NCBI GenBank assembly: GCA_947627875.1
Contig: CANQXS010000018.1
Coordinates: 1-49,811, forward strand
Direction of reading: 5' to 3'
DNA: 49,811 nt
Source: an uncultured Clostridia bacterium
Lineage (GTDB): Bacteria; Bacillota; Clostridia; Oscillospirales; Ruminococcaceae
Within the stretch, counting starts at the first letter, position 1, and each line of letters begins with the position of its first letter. The notes under the pieces are model-generated. The model was not told the DNA's origin. It saw only the letters and a program-made list of their open reading frames with translations, and searched no databases. Both the position numbers and the translations under genes were made by a program. This document shows positions 43,856-49,811 of this stretch, in pieces.

Positions 43856-43880
43856 GTACACTTTTTTACAAAAAGGTACA
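43856..43880 (+). promoter_or_regulatory. Upstream copy of the 25-nt inverted operator-like repeat
   Basis: The exact reverse complement of 43700-43724, with about 131 nt between the two copies. The promoter of the giant gene lies between them. Partial matches (TTACAAAAA next to a GTAC) extend beyond both copies. Confidence 0.65.
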
Positions 43881-44382
43881 CATTATTGTAAAACGGTCTG
43901 CCTAAAGAGGCTGACCTTTGTATAATTTTATGATATTAAAGCCTAAGAAATGGCTATAATACGCGGTTTGGCTGAATGACGACCGATTAGATGATTTGAA
44001 ATATTTTCCTATGCTCCGCAGAGGAACGGGCTATGCATACCGATGAGATTAGGAAGTAAAATTGATTGATGTATTCTATATATGTAAAATTTGGAAATGG
44101 TGATTATAATAGAGAAAACTTCTTCCGCGGGAGCAAATTTCGCGTATGCACGCGGGGTTTTGTCTGCAAGCACGAGGCGAGACACGCGGGATTTTGCCCA
44201 AGAAAGCGTCCTGCGGACGGTCGATTGGCTGCAAAATCAGCTTGTCTTATGGGCGTTTATGACCGCGAAGTGCGCGCGGAAACAAAACCGGCGCATTACC
44301 CCTATCTCCGAAACGCCTCACAGCGCAAATTTTTGCCGATTTTCGACACATATTGCGACAGTAAAACTTCATTGATGTTCAA
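43881..44382. other. Gene-free region left of the mobilization remnants
   Basis: I find no convincing gene. The overlapping plus-strand frames at 44066-44446 and 44091-44375 cross an inverted copy of repeat R2 and the mobA downstream region, and have no ribosome binding site. The first part is AT-rich spacer. Confidence 0.45.
44143..44290 (-). repeat. Dispersed repeat R2, inverted copy
   Basis: 44143-44171 and 44251-44274 are the reverse complement of 2091-2119 and 2056-2079, nearly base for base. An extra stretch of about 80 nt separates the two halves here. The next 40 nt on the left continue the match loosely. Confidence 0.75.
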
Positions 44383-44580
44383 TCACAACGCCTCCTGTTC
44401 CATTGTTTTTGTTTTCTCCTGCGTTTTCTCCTTTTCTTTCTCCTGATAGTACCTCATCTTTTCCGTAATAGAGTGCTTCGGCTCGGATTTGCTCTCAATC
44501 TCTGACTGCTCCTAAGAGAAAACTTTGCTCGCCCAACGGCGTATATCTTTCAGCGGCTGAAGCTCTTCATTGATGGTGGT
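44383..44580 (-). pseudogene. Decayed 3' end of a mobA/mobL relaxase gene
   Basis: On the minus strand the stretch reads as the last 65 or so residues of the relaxase encoded at 48937-49811: NEELQPLKDIRRWASKVFS, an in-frame stop, then SKSEPKHSITEKMRYYQ and a tail ending MEQEAL. DNA identity with 48937-49134 is high, and the match continues about 70 nt past the stop codon in both copies. The upstream part of the gene is missing beyond about 44580. This is the leftover of a second, related mobilizable element. Confidence 0.8.
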
Positions 44581-44615
44581 ATCAATTTGGCACGTTGGTA
44601 ACATTTTTATATAAA

Positions 44616-44730
44616 GCAGGGTTTGGGGAAGTCTACTCCCCCAACAAGATTCTGCGTAAGATAAAATAAGCATGCTTGCGAATTTTGGTCTCGCGGTATA
44701 GAATCTTGCTCTAAGCTGCTCATGTATCCA
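44616..44730 (+). repeat. Dispersed repeat R2, direct copy next to mobC; possible transfer-origin region
   Basis: The block GCAGGGTTTGGGGAA plus CCCCAACAAGATTC and the block TCTCGCGGTATAGAATCTTG match 1977-2010 and 2128-2148. It contains an imperfect hairpin (TTGGGG / CCCCAA, 44623-44644) about 165 nt upstream of the mobC-like gene, the usual place of an oriT in mobilizable elements. The oriT assignment is inference from position only. Confidence 0.45.
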
Positions 44731-44737
44731 ATTATAC

Positions 44738-44769
44738 TGCTCCAAAATGAAAAAATGCATGTTGGAGCA
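44738..44769 (+). promoter_or_regulatory. Hairpin upstream of the mobC-like gene
   Basis: TGCTCCAA and TTGGAGCA pair perfectly across a 16-nt A-rich loop. It lies 38 nt before the start codon and could be a MobC binding site or part of an oriT. Confidence 0.4.
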
Positions 44770-44807
44770 ACTGCCCCAAACCCCAAAATTCAAAAAAGGA
44801 GAACACT

Positions 44808-44963
44808 ATGCCGAACAGAAAAAGACCAATTATTATGCGCCTCGCGGTGACTGAAGATGAGAAAAAGCCGATTGAGAAGAAGATAAAAATCCTCGGAACT
44901 CGCAACTTCGGGGCGTATGCAAGAAAGATGTTAATTGACGGATATATTATAAAGGCTGTTTAA
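44808..44963 (+). CDS. MobC-like relaxosome protein, truncated
   Basis: The 51-residue product begins MPNRKRPIIMRLAVTEDE and continues through KILGTRNFGAYARKMLIDGY. This matches the N-terminal ribbon-helix-helix part of the MobC-type relaxosome proteins found next to MobA/MobL relaxases in Clostridial transposons and plasmids. Full-length relatives continue for another 50 or more residues after IDGY, but here the frame stops two codons after ILL-type residues (IIKAV). It has a good AAAGGAG site 6 nt before the ATG. It could be a short functional DNA-binding version, but truncation is more likely because the relaxase beside it (44383-44580) is decayed. Confidence 0.7.
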   Translation: MPNRKRPIIMRLAVTEDEKKPIEKKIKILGTRNFGAYARKMLIDGYIIKAV

Positions 44964-45054
44964 AACTGCGAAATTATCCATTTCAGGCTTTATCTTCCAA
45001 ATCAGTTGTATCCGTATTATTCACAGCATTAGACCATTTGTTTTCAAAGCGTGC

Positions 45055-45083
45055 TTGCAATCTTGCCGCATTAGTGATATAAT
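45055..45083 (+). promoter_or_regulatory. Promoter of the M23 peptidase gene
   Basis: TTGCAA at 45055-45060 and TATAAT at 45078-45083 are 17 nt apart, 24 nt before ATG 45108. The leader contains GAAAGGGGG as ribosome binding site. Confidence 0.7.
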
Positions 45084-45107
45084 GTCCCCAACGAAAGGGG
45101 GTCTTCC

Positions 45108-46097
45108 ATGAAAAAACTCACCGCTATACTTATTGCGTGCATGCTTGTTCTTTTAGCCGCGTCTTTTGGCGTCACTGCCGCCGAGACTTCCGGGATTGTT
45201 TCGGGCGGGGTATATACTCTCTCCATCGGCGGGAAAAATCTCACCGTCTCAGCCGACAAAAACGGCGCGGGAGTATCGGCTGATACGCCCGACAGCTCAT
45301 GGGCTCAGAGGTTTGTTCTGCGGTATGATTCCTCAGAAAACGCCTACCGCATTTATACAATGCTCAGCGAAAACGGGCGCAGGCGGGTGCTCGACATCGT
45401 CAAAAAGAACAGAAAAGTCGCCGCCGGCTGCGCGGTGGAGATATACAACCCCGTCGACCCTGCGGCTCAGCTGTTTAATATAATCAAACTCACAAACGGC
45501 AAATACAAGATCTCTCCCAAGTCAAATTCTAATGTCGCGCTGACTTTTTCGGCAAGCGGAGCGTCGGTAGAAACATGCGGGAAAAGCGTTTCCTCTGCGT
45601 TTCAGTGGGAAATTAAATCCGTCATCGATTGGCAGTATATGTTTATCACGCCGGGTCAGATCGCGACGACGCTGAGCGAGCAGTTCGGCGCTCCGAGGGT
45701 CGAGGGCTCGTCTCGGCACAAAGGTCTTGATATTGTCGCCGAAAGGCGGGGCAAAATCAAGGGATATACTCTTTCGTCAGTCGCCGAAGGCACCGTGCTT
45801 TACGAAGGATACAGCAAAACTGCGGGAAATTATATTGCAATCAAGCTTAACGACGGTTTTACCGTGCGGTATCTGCACATGATGAACCGAAGCCCGAAAA
45901 AAATCAAAAGCTCCGTCAAAAAGGGCGAATACATAGGCAACGTCGGGACCTCGGGCAACTCAACGGGGTATCACCTTCACTTCGACTGCAATACGGTTGG
46001 CGCATATCGCGGCGGCGAAAGCCCAAGAACGGTCAATTTTAACACCTGTGTAGACCCTGCACCGTTCTTCCCGGGAATTAAATTCGCTCAGCGCTGA
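45108..46097 (+). CDS. Secreted M23 (LytM) peptidase with N-terminal RICIN-like domain
   Basis: The 329-residue protein has a signal peptide (LTAILIACMLVLLAASFGVTA). Residues about 30-170 look like a RICIN beta-trefoil: repeated units such as YRIYTMLSENGRRRVLDI, and SAFQWEI at the end. About 185-320 is an M23/LytM peptidase with the zinc motif HKGLDIV (His and Asp near 204-208), AEGTVLYEGYSKTAGNYI and the second motif YHLHFD (about 288-292). M23 enzymes cut peptide cross-links of peptidoglycan; the RICIN-like part may bind wall sugars. It lies between two sets of mobilization remnants, so it may be cargo. The next gene starts 21 nt after its stop and is probably co-transcribed. Confidence 0.83.
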   Translation: MKKLTAILIACMLVLLAASFGVTAAETSGIVSGGVYTLSIGGKNLTVSADKNGAGVSADTPDSSWAQRFVLRYDSSENAYRIYTMLSENGRRRVLDIVKKNRKVAAGCAVEIYNPVDPAAQLFNIIKLTNGKYKISPKSNSNVALTFSASGASVETCGKSVSSAFQWEIKSVIDWQYMFITPGQIATTLSEQFGAPRVEGSSRHKGLDIVAERRGKIKGYTLSSVAEGTVLYEGYSKTAGNYIAIKLNDGFTVRYLHMMNRSPKKIKSSVKKGEYIGNVGTSGNSTGYHLHFDCNTVGAYRGGESPRTVNFNTCVDPAPFFPGIKFAQR

Positions 46098-46118
46098 GGA
46101 AGTATCGAGGAGGTATTT

Positions 46119-46892
46119 ATGAAAAAGACGGCTATATTTTTGGCGCTTGCACTTCTTATGCTGAGCGGCTGCGAAAATGCGGCGATTTTTGAGGACGACA
46201 ACGAACACTGGAGCTTCTATCAGCCCTGTGTGCCGGAAATGGACAGCATTCCCGGCTTTCTGACAAAAGAATACGCCACCGACGAGGAGTGGGAAGCGTG
46301 GATCGAAAAGTATGAAAATATGCAGGATTGCCGGAAAGTGACCGATTATCCGACGGTATACACATTTATTAAAGACTTTAATGTTTCAGATGAGGATATA
46401 ATAAACTTATATGACGATTACGACATTCTCAGCGAGCAGGATATGCAGATTCTTCTTACGCATGACGAAGCAAAGATTGCCGAGCATTTTGCAACCGATT
46501 GCGCAATCGTGATAGGCGACTGCATCTACCCGCCGGAGTGGATTTATGAGCATTCTGCAGACGATTATATCGACGCCGGAATCACGCCGGAAATTCTGGA
46601 AGAAAAGTTAGATGAATATGCGGATTTAGGGCTTTCGGAGGAAGCCGAGGAGCGGTTTTATGAAAAACTGAGCGAGTATGTCGGGCATGAAATAAATACC
46701 GCGGACGAGCCGTGTATTTCAATCGGCGGGAAAGAATACAGCTCGGTTTGGCTTTCTTCGCACGATTTGACGGATTATGAAGAGGCGGGAATAACCGCTA
46801 ATGATGTTAAAGAATTTCTGAGCGAGTACGGCGATGAAATCGAGGACGATGAGAAAGATTGGATTGAGAGCTGCCTGGAGAGAATGGAATAA
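46119..46892 (+). CDS. Acidic lipoprotein with an internal duplication, function unknown
   Basis: The 257-residue protein has a lipoprotein signal (LLMLSGC, Cys 18) and a strongly acidic body. Two similar halves are visible: about 125-190 (VIGDCIYPPEWIYEH, then DAGITPEILEEKLDEYADLG) and about 197-255 (SIGGKEYSSVWLSSHDLTD, then EAGITANDVKEFLSEYGDE). The family is unknown to me. It follows the M23 peptidase by 21 nt with a GGAGG site, so it may be a partner of that enzyme, for example an immunity or regulatory lipoprotein. That role is inference from position. A terminator follows at 46946. Confidence 0.7.
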   Translation: MKKTAIFLALALLMLSGCENAAIFEDDNEHWSFYQPCVPEMDSIPGFLTKEYATDEEWEAWIEKYENMQDCRKVTDYPTVYTFIKDFNVSDEDIINLYDDYDILSEQDMQILLTHDEAKIAEHFATDCAIVIGDCIYPPEWIYEHSADDYIDAGITPEILEEKLDEYADLGLSEEAEERFYEKLSEYVGHEINTADEPCISIGGKEYSSVWLSSHDLTDYEEAGITANDVKEFLSEYGDEIEDDEKDWIESCLERME

Positions 46893-46945
46893 CAAAACAA
46901 ATCCGATCTTCAAACTCGCTTAAAGCTTAAATAAGATTACCAAAT

Positions 46946-46977
46946 CCCGCCCGGCAGTTATGTCGGACGGGGCTTGT
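46946..46977 (+). terminator. Terminator after the lipoprotein gene
   Basis: CCCGCCCGGCA and TGTCGGACGGG form an 11-bp stem with one G-U pair and one mismatch around GTTA, followed by GCTTGTTTT. Confidence 0.6.
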
Positions 46978-46983
46978 TTTCGC

Positions 46984-47637
46984 TCAGCTATTGTTAAAAT
47001 CTTCTAAAGAAATCTCTTGTGCTTGTTCCGGATTCCCCTCGGTATGAAGCCCGGTCGCATAGCCATCGCCTTTCACATATCGATTTGAACTGCTCACGTT
47101 CGGCGCGACTGCAAAGACGTACTGCCAAGATGTATCAAGATTTCTGAATGCCGCTATGTTTTCCTCAAGCGTTATCTCGCCATCTTTTACGGCAAGAATT
47201 CCGCCAAGCTTCACAACTCTTTTATCCAAAGGCTTTGTAGAACCGTTGACCATCGCTTTGTTGCCGTTTATTGTAGCAGAAGCCAGGCAATTAGACGCGC
47301 TGCCGACAATTCCTCCGAAAGTTTTTGCATATCCGAATGTAATGTTTGTTTCGCACTTTGTAATTGATGTTTCAGATCCGACTTCAATTTTTCCTGCGAT
47401 TCCGCCGATTGTGATGTTCAAAAGCAAGGCGTATTCATATTCGTTAATAGTGGCATTAAATCGTTCATAGTCGTTGCCTGATGTCACCTCGGTGAAAATT
47501 CCAAATTCCCAAAAATCGGGAGGTGTTTGACCCTTACTATCGACGAGAGCATTCCATTTATAATAAGCATTATGTACAGCTTGAGCCGTTATTTCAAAGT
47601 ATTGATCTCCGTCTATAGTCTTCAGCGAACCTTCCAA
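46984..47637 (-). pseudogene. 5'-truncated surface-protein gene with GLUG-like motifs
   Basis: The frame encodes about 217 residues with GLUG-type repeats (NITIGGIAGKIEVG, FGGIVGSASNCLASA, LGGILAVKDGEIT), as found in secreted adhesins and surface proteins of gut Firmicutes. There is no ATG start or signal peptide. The only formal start is a TTG at 47637, and the frame remains open and protein-like for about 50 nt further before meeting a stop near the repressor remnant. The C-terminus has no wall anchor. I read it as the 3' part of a larger surface-protein gene cut off when the neighbouring element inserted or rearranged. Confidence 0.55.
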
Positions 47638-47655
47638 GGGCGAGTCTTTGGAATA

Positions 47656-48367
47656 TGGGCTTCCTGTGCATTTATGGCTCTCTGTATAATGATATTAGTC
47701 CGTTTGCGATTGTAACTTTGGCAGAGTTCTACGGAGTTTCAACCGATTACTTGCTCGGTCTGACAGAAACAAAAATCACCCAAACACAACTCTTGACGAG
47801 TTGCATTTGAGTGATGCTGCGATAGATGTTTTAAAGAACGGCAAGCTGAATAACAGGCTTATTTGCGAAATTCTTTGTCACGAGAATTTTAGGCGGCTGC
47901 TTTTGGACGGCGAAATTTACGTTGACAGAATTGTCGATATGCTAATAAATGACGTGAACGCCCTGCTTGAAGTTGCGAGAAAGAAAGCTCTTGAAAAGGC
48001 AGGAGGGGAAGATGTCTATACCCGCTCGTTGGAGGTTGGGCAGATCGACTAAACCGAATACTTCGCCCACATCATTTATGACGATTTTAAAGCGATTCTC
48101 AAAGATGTACGAGAAGTACATAAACCTGATACCACTACTGCCGATGTTGATTCGACCGTGGCGAATATGCAGGCGAATGTTGAAGCGACCCTTCACTTTG
48201 AGGGCAGTCAGGAGGAGAAAAGCGCAAAATTATGGCTTTCAAGTTTAAATATTGATTATAATAAGCTGTCAAAAGAGTAGTTTGTAACGCTGATCAACAT
48301 CTTGCAGAAGTCAACGATTTTGAAAAATAGGGCAAGCAGGCGGGAAAAGACGTTAAAGAAAAGATAA
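47656..48367 (+). pseudogene. Decayed HTH repressor of a Clostridial mobilizable/conjugative element
   Basis: Conceptual translation across several lesions gives the widespread repressor found in Clostridial transposons: YNDISPFAIVTLAEFYGVS and TDYLLGL (C-terminal part of the helix-turn-helix domain), LHLSDAAIDVLKNGKLNNRL, EIYVDRIVDMLINDVNALLE, then a tail ending near KTLKKR. The N-terminal helix-turn-helix is missing. A one-base loss in the A-run near 47771-47775 shifts the frame. In-frame stops occur near 48050 (after GQID) and 48279 (after LSKE). It is therefore a dead gene and a marker for an old element. Confidence 0.75.
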
Positions 48368-48378
48368 CTATATAAAGC

Positions 48379-48413
48379 AAAAGCCATACCCGATTGCTCG
48401 GATATGGCTTTTT
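48379..48413 (+). terminator. Terminator-like hairpin after the repressor remnant
   Basis: AAAAGCCATA and TATGGCTTTT pair across a 14-nt loop, followed by TTATAA. It may work on both strands. Confidence 0.6.
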
Positions 48414-48426
48414 ATAACCTGAGAAA

Positions 48427-48603
48427 TTAGTTTTGCACCCCTGACGGCAGACCACCACAATAAAATTCTTGTTTTGTTGTTTTATGCGGTGCTGCCCCTA
48501 CTTTCTCTTTTGCGGTCGCACATAACCGCAAGGGGTGGGACGCTTTCTCATCTTTGTCTCTTACCGTAAAGGGTGTACCCTTTTTCTCAGTATTATCTGC
48601 CAT
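48427..48603 (-). CDS. Possible 58-residue protein of the mobile element
   Basis: A minus-strand frame runs from ATG 48603 to the stop at 48427 and encodes a hydrophilic protein (MADNTEKKGTPFTVRDKDEK, then HPLRLCATAKEKV and a Gly-rich end). No membrane segment or known domain is seen, and the ribosome binding site is poor. It lies between the repressor remnant and the relaxase, where small accessory genes are common, and a hairpin at 48379-48413 would terminate it. The rest of 48604-48936 holds no gene I can support. Confidence 0.3.
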   Translation of the reverse strand: MADNTEKKGTPFTVRDKDEKASHPLRLCATAKEKVGAAPHKTTKQEFYCGGLPSGVQN

Positions 48604-48875
48604 AATTTACCGCAAAGGTTAAGGCGCCAAATGCCGCACAGACATCGCGTCCAAGCGGCTCTTAGGTTTATAACAATCTTATTTTTTAAAATAATGATGA
48701 CTTTACTCAAAATGGCCTTGGTGAGTTTTGCCTTAAAAACAGAAAAAGTTCAGCCGATGTCCTAAGATACCGACCGGGGATTAAAATGTGTTTATTTTGA
48801 CCTTTTTTCTTACATAAAAACGCTTTTTAGCCTGATAATGAAAATTGCCCTGTCCATTCCTCCAAAACGCCTCAC

Positions 48876-48920
48876 AGCTCAAATTTTTCTCGATTTCCGA
48901 CACATACCGCAGTAGTAAAA
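48876..48920 (+). repeat. Dispersed repeat R3, copy downstream of the relaxase gene
   Basis: The stretch just beyond the relaxase stop (AAATTTTTCTCGATTTCCGA, then ACACATACCGCAGTAGTAAAAC) matches 44326-44367, which lies at the same place beyond the decayed relaxase copy. It also matches the solo copy at 6541-6579. Confidence 0.65.
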
Positions 48921-48936
48921 CTTCATTGATGTTCAA

Positions 48937-49811
48937 TCACAACGCCTCCTGTTCCATAGCTTTTGTTTTCTCCTGTGTTTCCTCCTTTTCTTTTTCCTGA
49001 TAGTACCTCATCTTTTCCGTAATAGAGTGCTTCGGCTCGGATTTGTTCTCAATCTCCGACTTTTCCGGCGAAAGGGCTTTGCTCACCCAACGGCGTATAT
49101 CTTTCATCGGTTTTAGCTCTTCATTGACGGCGGCAAGCTGACGTGAAAGCTCGGCGTGGGAAGATTGCAGGCTGTCGTATTCCGCTTGCAGGGCTTCAAG
49201 ATTCACGTTCAAATCCACGCCCTGTTTTTTGAGATAGCGATACGCCTTATTGAAGCTGTCAAGCTCATCTCTGTGGGATTCCGCAAAAGCTGCTTGTCTG
49301 GTTTTCCAACCTATTTTAAGATACTTATCGTGAGTTGCTTTAGTTTTGTTGCAGTCGGCAACAGCTTTCTGTATGCCGGTAATCGCCTGCATACGTTGCT
49401 CGGTTTTCTTCATCTCTGCGCTTATAGGCTTTGCCTTTTCATTCAATTCCCGCAAGGCATTATTCAAATCTTCAAGCGTGACAAGTCCCTTGGCGTTCAG
49501 ATAAATCATAGCCTGAGATACTGCTTTCAAGTCGTCCGTCGCGCCTTTCTGTTTGTCATAGCTCGACCAATTTCCGCGCTCACTTGACCGTAAAGAGAGA
49601 TATTTGTTGAGCAGGTCGCTAAGAAGCGGTGAAGATATTTCTTCCGACTTATTTGATTTGCGAGCCTGTGCAATCCAGTTAAGCAAGTCACGAATAGTCT
49701 TGCGTACATTTCTTAAAAGATTGTTCGCAGATTCTATATCACGGTTCAGATTACCAATGTTTGTGGCGATTCCCCGACGTTCCATTTGCGTGACGGCAGG
49801 ACCCATATGAA
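48937..49811 (-). CDS. MobA/MobL-family relaxase, C-terminal part (runs off the right edge)
   Basis: At least 290 residues of the C-terminal region of a MobA/MobL-type relaxase are present. The frame starts outside the window, and the residue before the first Met is His, giving HMGPAVTQMERRGI, the conserved segment that follows the nuclease domain in this family. The visible part is mostly helical and coiled-coil (for example LNEKAKPISAEMKKTEQRM and LQAEYDSLQSSHAELSRQL) and ends in a charged tail MEQEAL. The family nicks oriT and pilots DNA during mobilization; the catalytic Tyr/His residues would lie upstream, beyond position 49811. The gene is intact as far as seen. Its 3' end is duplicated as a relic at 44383-44580. 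Confidence 0.85.
   Translation of the reverse strand, partial: HMGPAVTQMERRGIATNIGNLNRDIESANNLLRNVRKTIRDLLNWIAQARKSNKSEEISSPLLSDLLNKYLSLRSSERGNWSSYDKQKGATDDLKAVSQAMIYLNAKGLVTLEDLNNALRELNEKAKPISAEMKKTEQRMQAITGIQKAVADCNKTKATHDKYLKIGWKTRQAAFAESHRDELDSFNKAYRYLKKQGVDLNVNLEALQAEYDSLQSSHAELSRQLAAVNEELKPMKDIRRWVSKALSPEKSEIENKSEPKHSITEKMRYYQEKEKEETQEKTKAMEQEAL

Noticed and set aside
44066-44446. Plus-strand frames of 126 and 94 codons upstream of the mobilization remnants
   Set aside because: They run through an inverted R2 copy and the antisense of a mobA 3' end, and lack ribosome binding sites.
48535-48765. A 76-codon plus-strand frame rich in Phe, Ile and Leu
   Set aside because: There is no ribosome binding site, it overlaps a better minus-strand small frame, and the hydrophobic run is of the kind AT-rich DNA gives by chance.
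1-49811. tRNA, rRNA or known riboswitch elements
   Set aside because: I looked for T-loop patterns (GGTTCGA), rRNA signatures and conserved riboswitch cores. Matches were only short and inside coding regions.

Overview
The window looks like a chromosomal stretch of a low-to-mid GC, Gram-positive gut anaerobe of the Clostridia, most likely an Oscillospiraceae/Ruminococcaceae relative. This is inferred from AAAGGAG-type ribosome binding sites, sigma-A promoters (TTGACA-17-TATAAT), lipobox lipoproteins, a sortase-type cell-wall anchor, UxaA/UxaB-type sugar-acid genes and remnants of Clostridial mobilizable elements. No rRNA, tRNA or CRISPR array was seen.

Layout. (1) 1-2365: a ribbon-helix-helix regulator, an unrecognised ORF remnant, an XRE regulator, then a hairpin-rich, repeat-rich gap. 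(2) 2366-6505: a tightly overlapping cassette of ECF sigma factor, membrane protein (putative anti-sigma), ABC ATPase and two ABC-2 type permeases. (3) 6506-7342: a gene-free gap with hairpins and pieces of dispersed repeats. (4) 7343-10827: a heterodimeric ABC exporter with one degenerate and one canonical ATPase site. (5) 10923-26475: a plant-glycan / sugar-acid locus. It holds a GH43 lipoprotein, a regulator that joins a LacI-like sensor, a degenerate GGDEF-like segment and an AraC helix-turn-helix, an orphan sugar-binding lipoprotein, a DUF5060/DUF5605-like glycosidase, and a seven-gene minus-strand operon: two medium-chain dehydrogenases, UxaB, UxaA, a lactonase-like amidohydrolase, a 41-residue membrane peptide and a FucU mutarotase. 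Two CE1-like esterases are transcribed divergently from that operon.

(6) 26901-43673: a single 5,590-codon minus-strand gene for a giant secreted, cell-wall-anchored protein. It has a von Willebrand A domain, nine DUF11-like repeats in a row, further DUF11 and Cna-B/DUF7601-like modules, and an NPPTG sorting signal. Its promoter lies between two exact inverted copies of a 25-nt sequence. (7) 43674-49811: a graveyard of mobilizable-element parts. It contains a decayed mobA 3' end, a truncated mobC-like gene, a decayed element repressor and a second, larger relaxase 3' end running off the right edge. These enclose an M23 peptidase with a RICIN-like domain, a lipoprotein, and a 5'-truncated GLUG-type surface-protein fragment.

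How it may work together (inference): the GH43 enzyme, the glycosidase and the esterases would release sugars from decorated plant polysaccharide. The binding protein and sensor-regulator would detect them. The minus-strand operon carries every step type of an oxidative, non-phosphorylating route (mutarotation, oxidation, lactone opening, dehydration) plus the UxaB reductase, but uronate isomerase, KDG kinase and the final aldolase are not in the window. The giant surface protein has no sortase or pilin partner nearby. Several intergenic repeats recur at 1.8-2.2, 6.5-7.2, 26.6, 44.1-44.7 and 48.9 kb, indicating repeated insertion and decay of related mobile elements.
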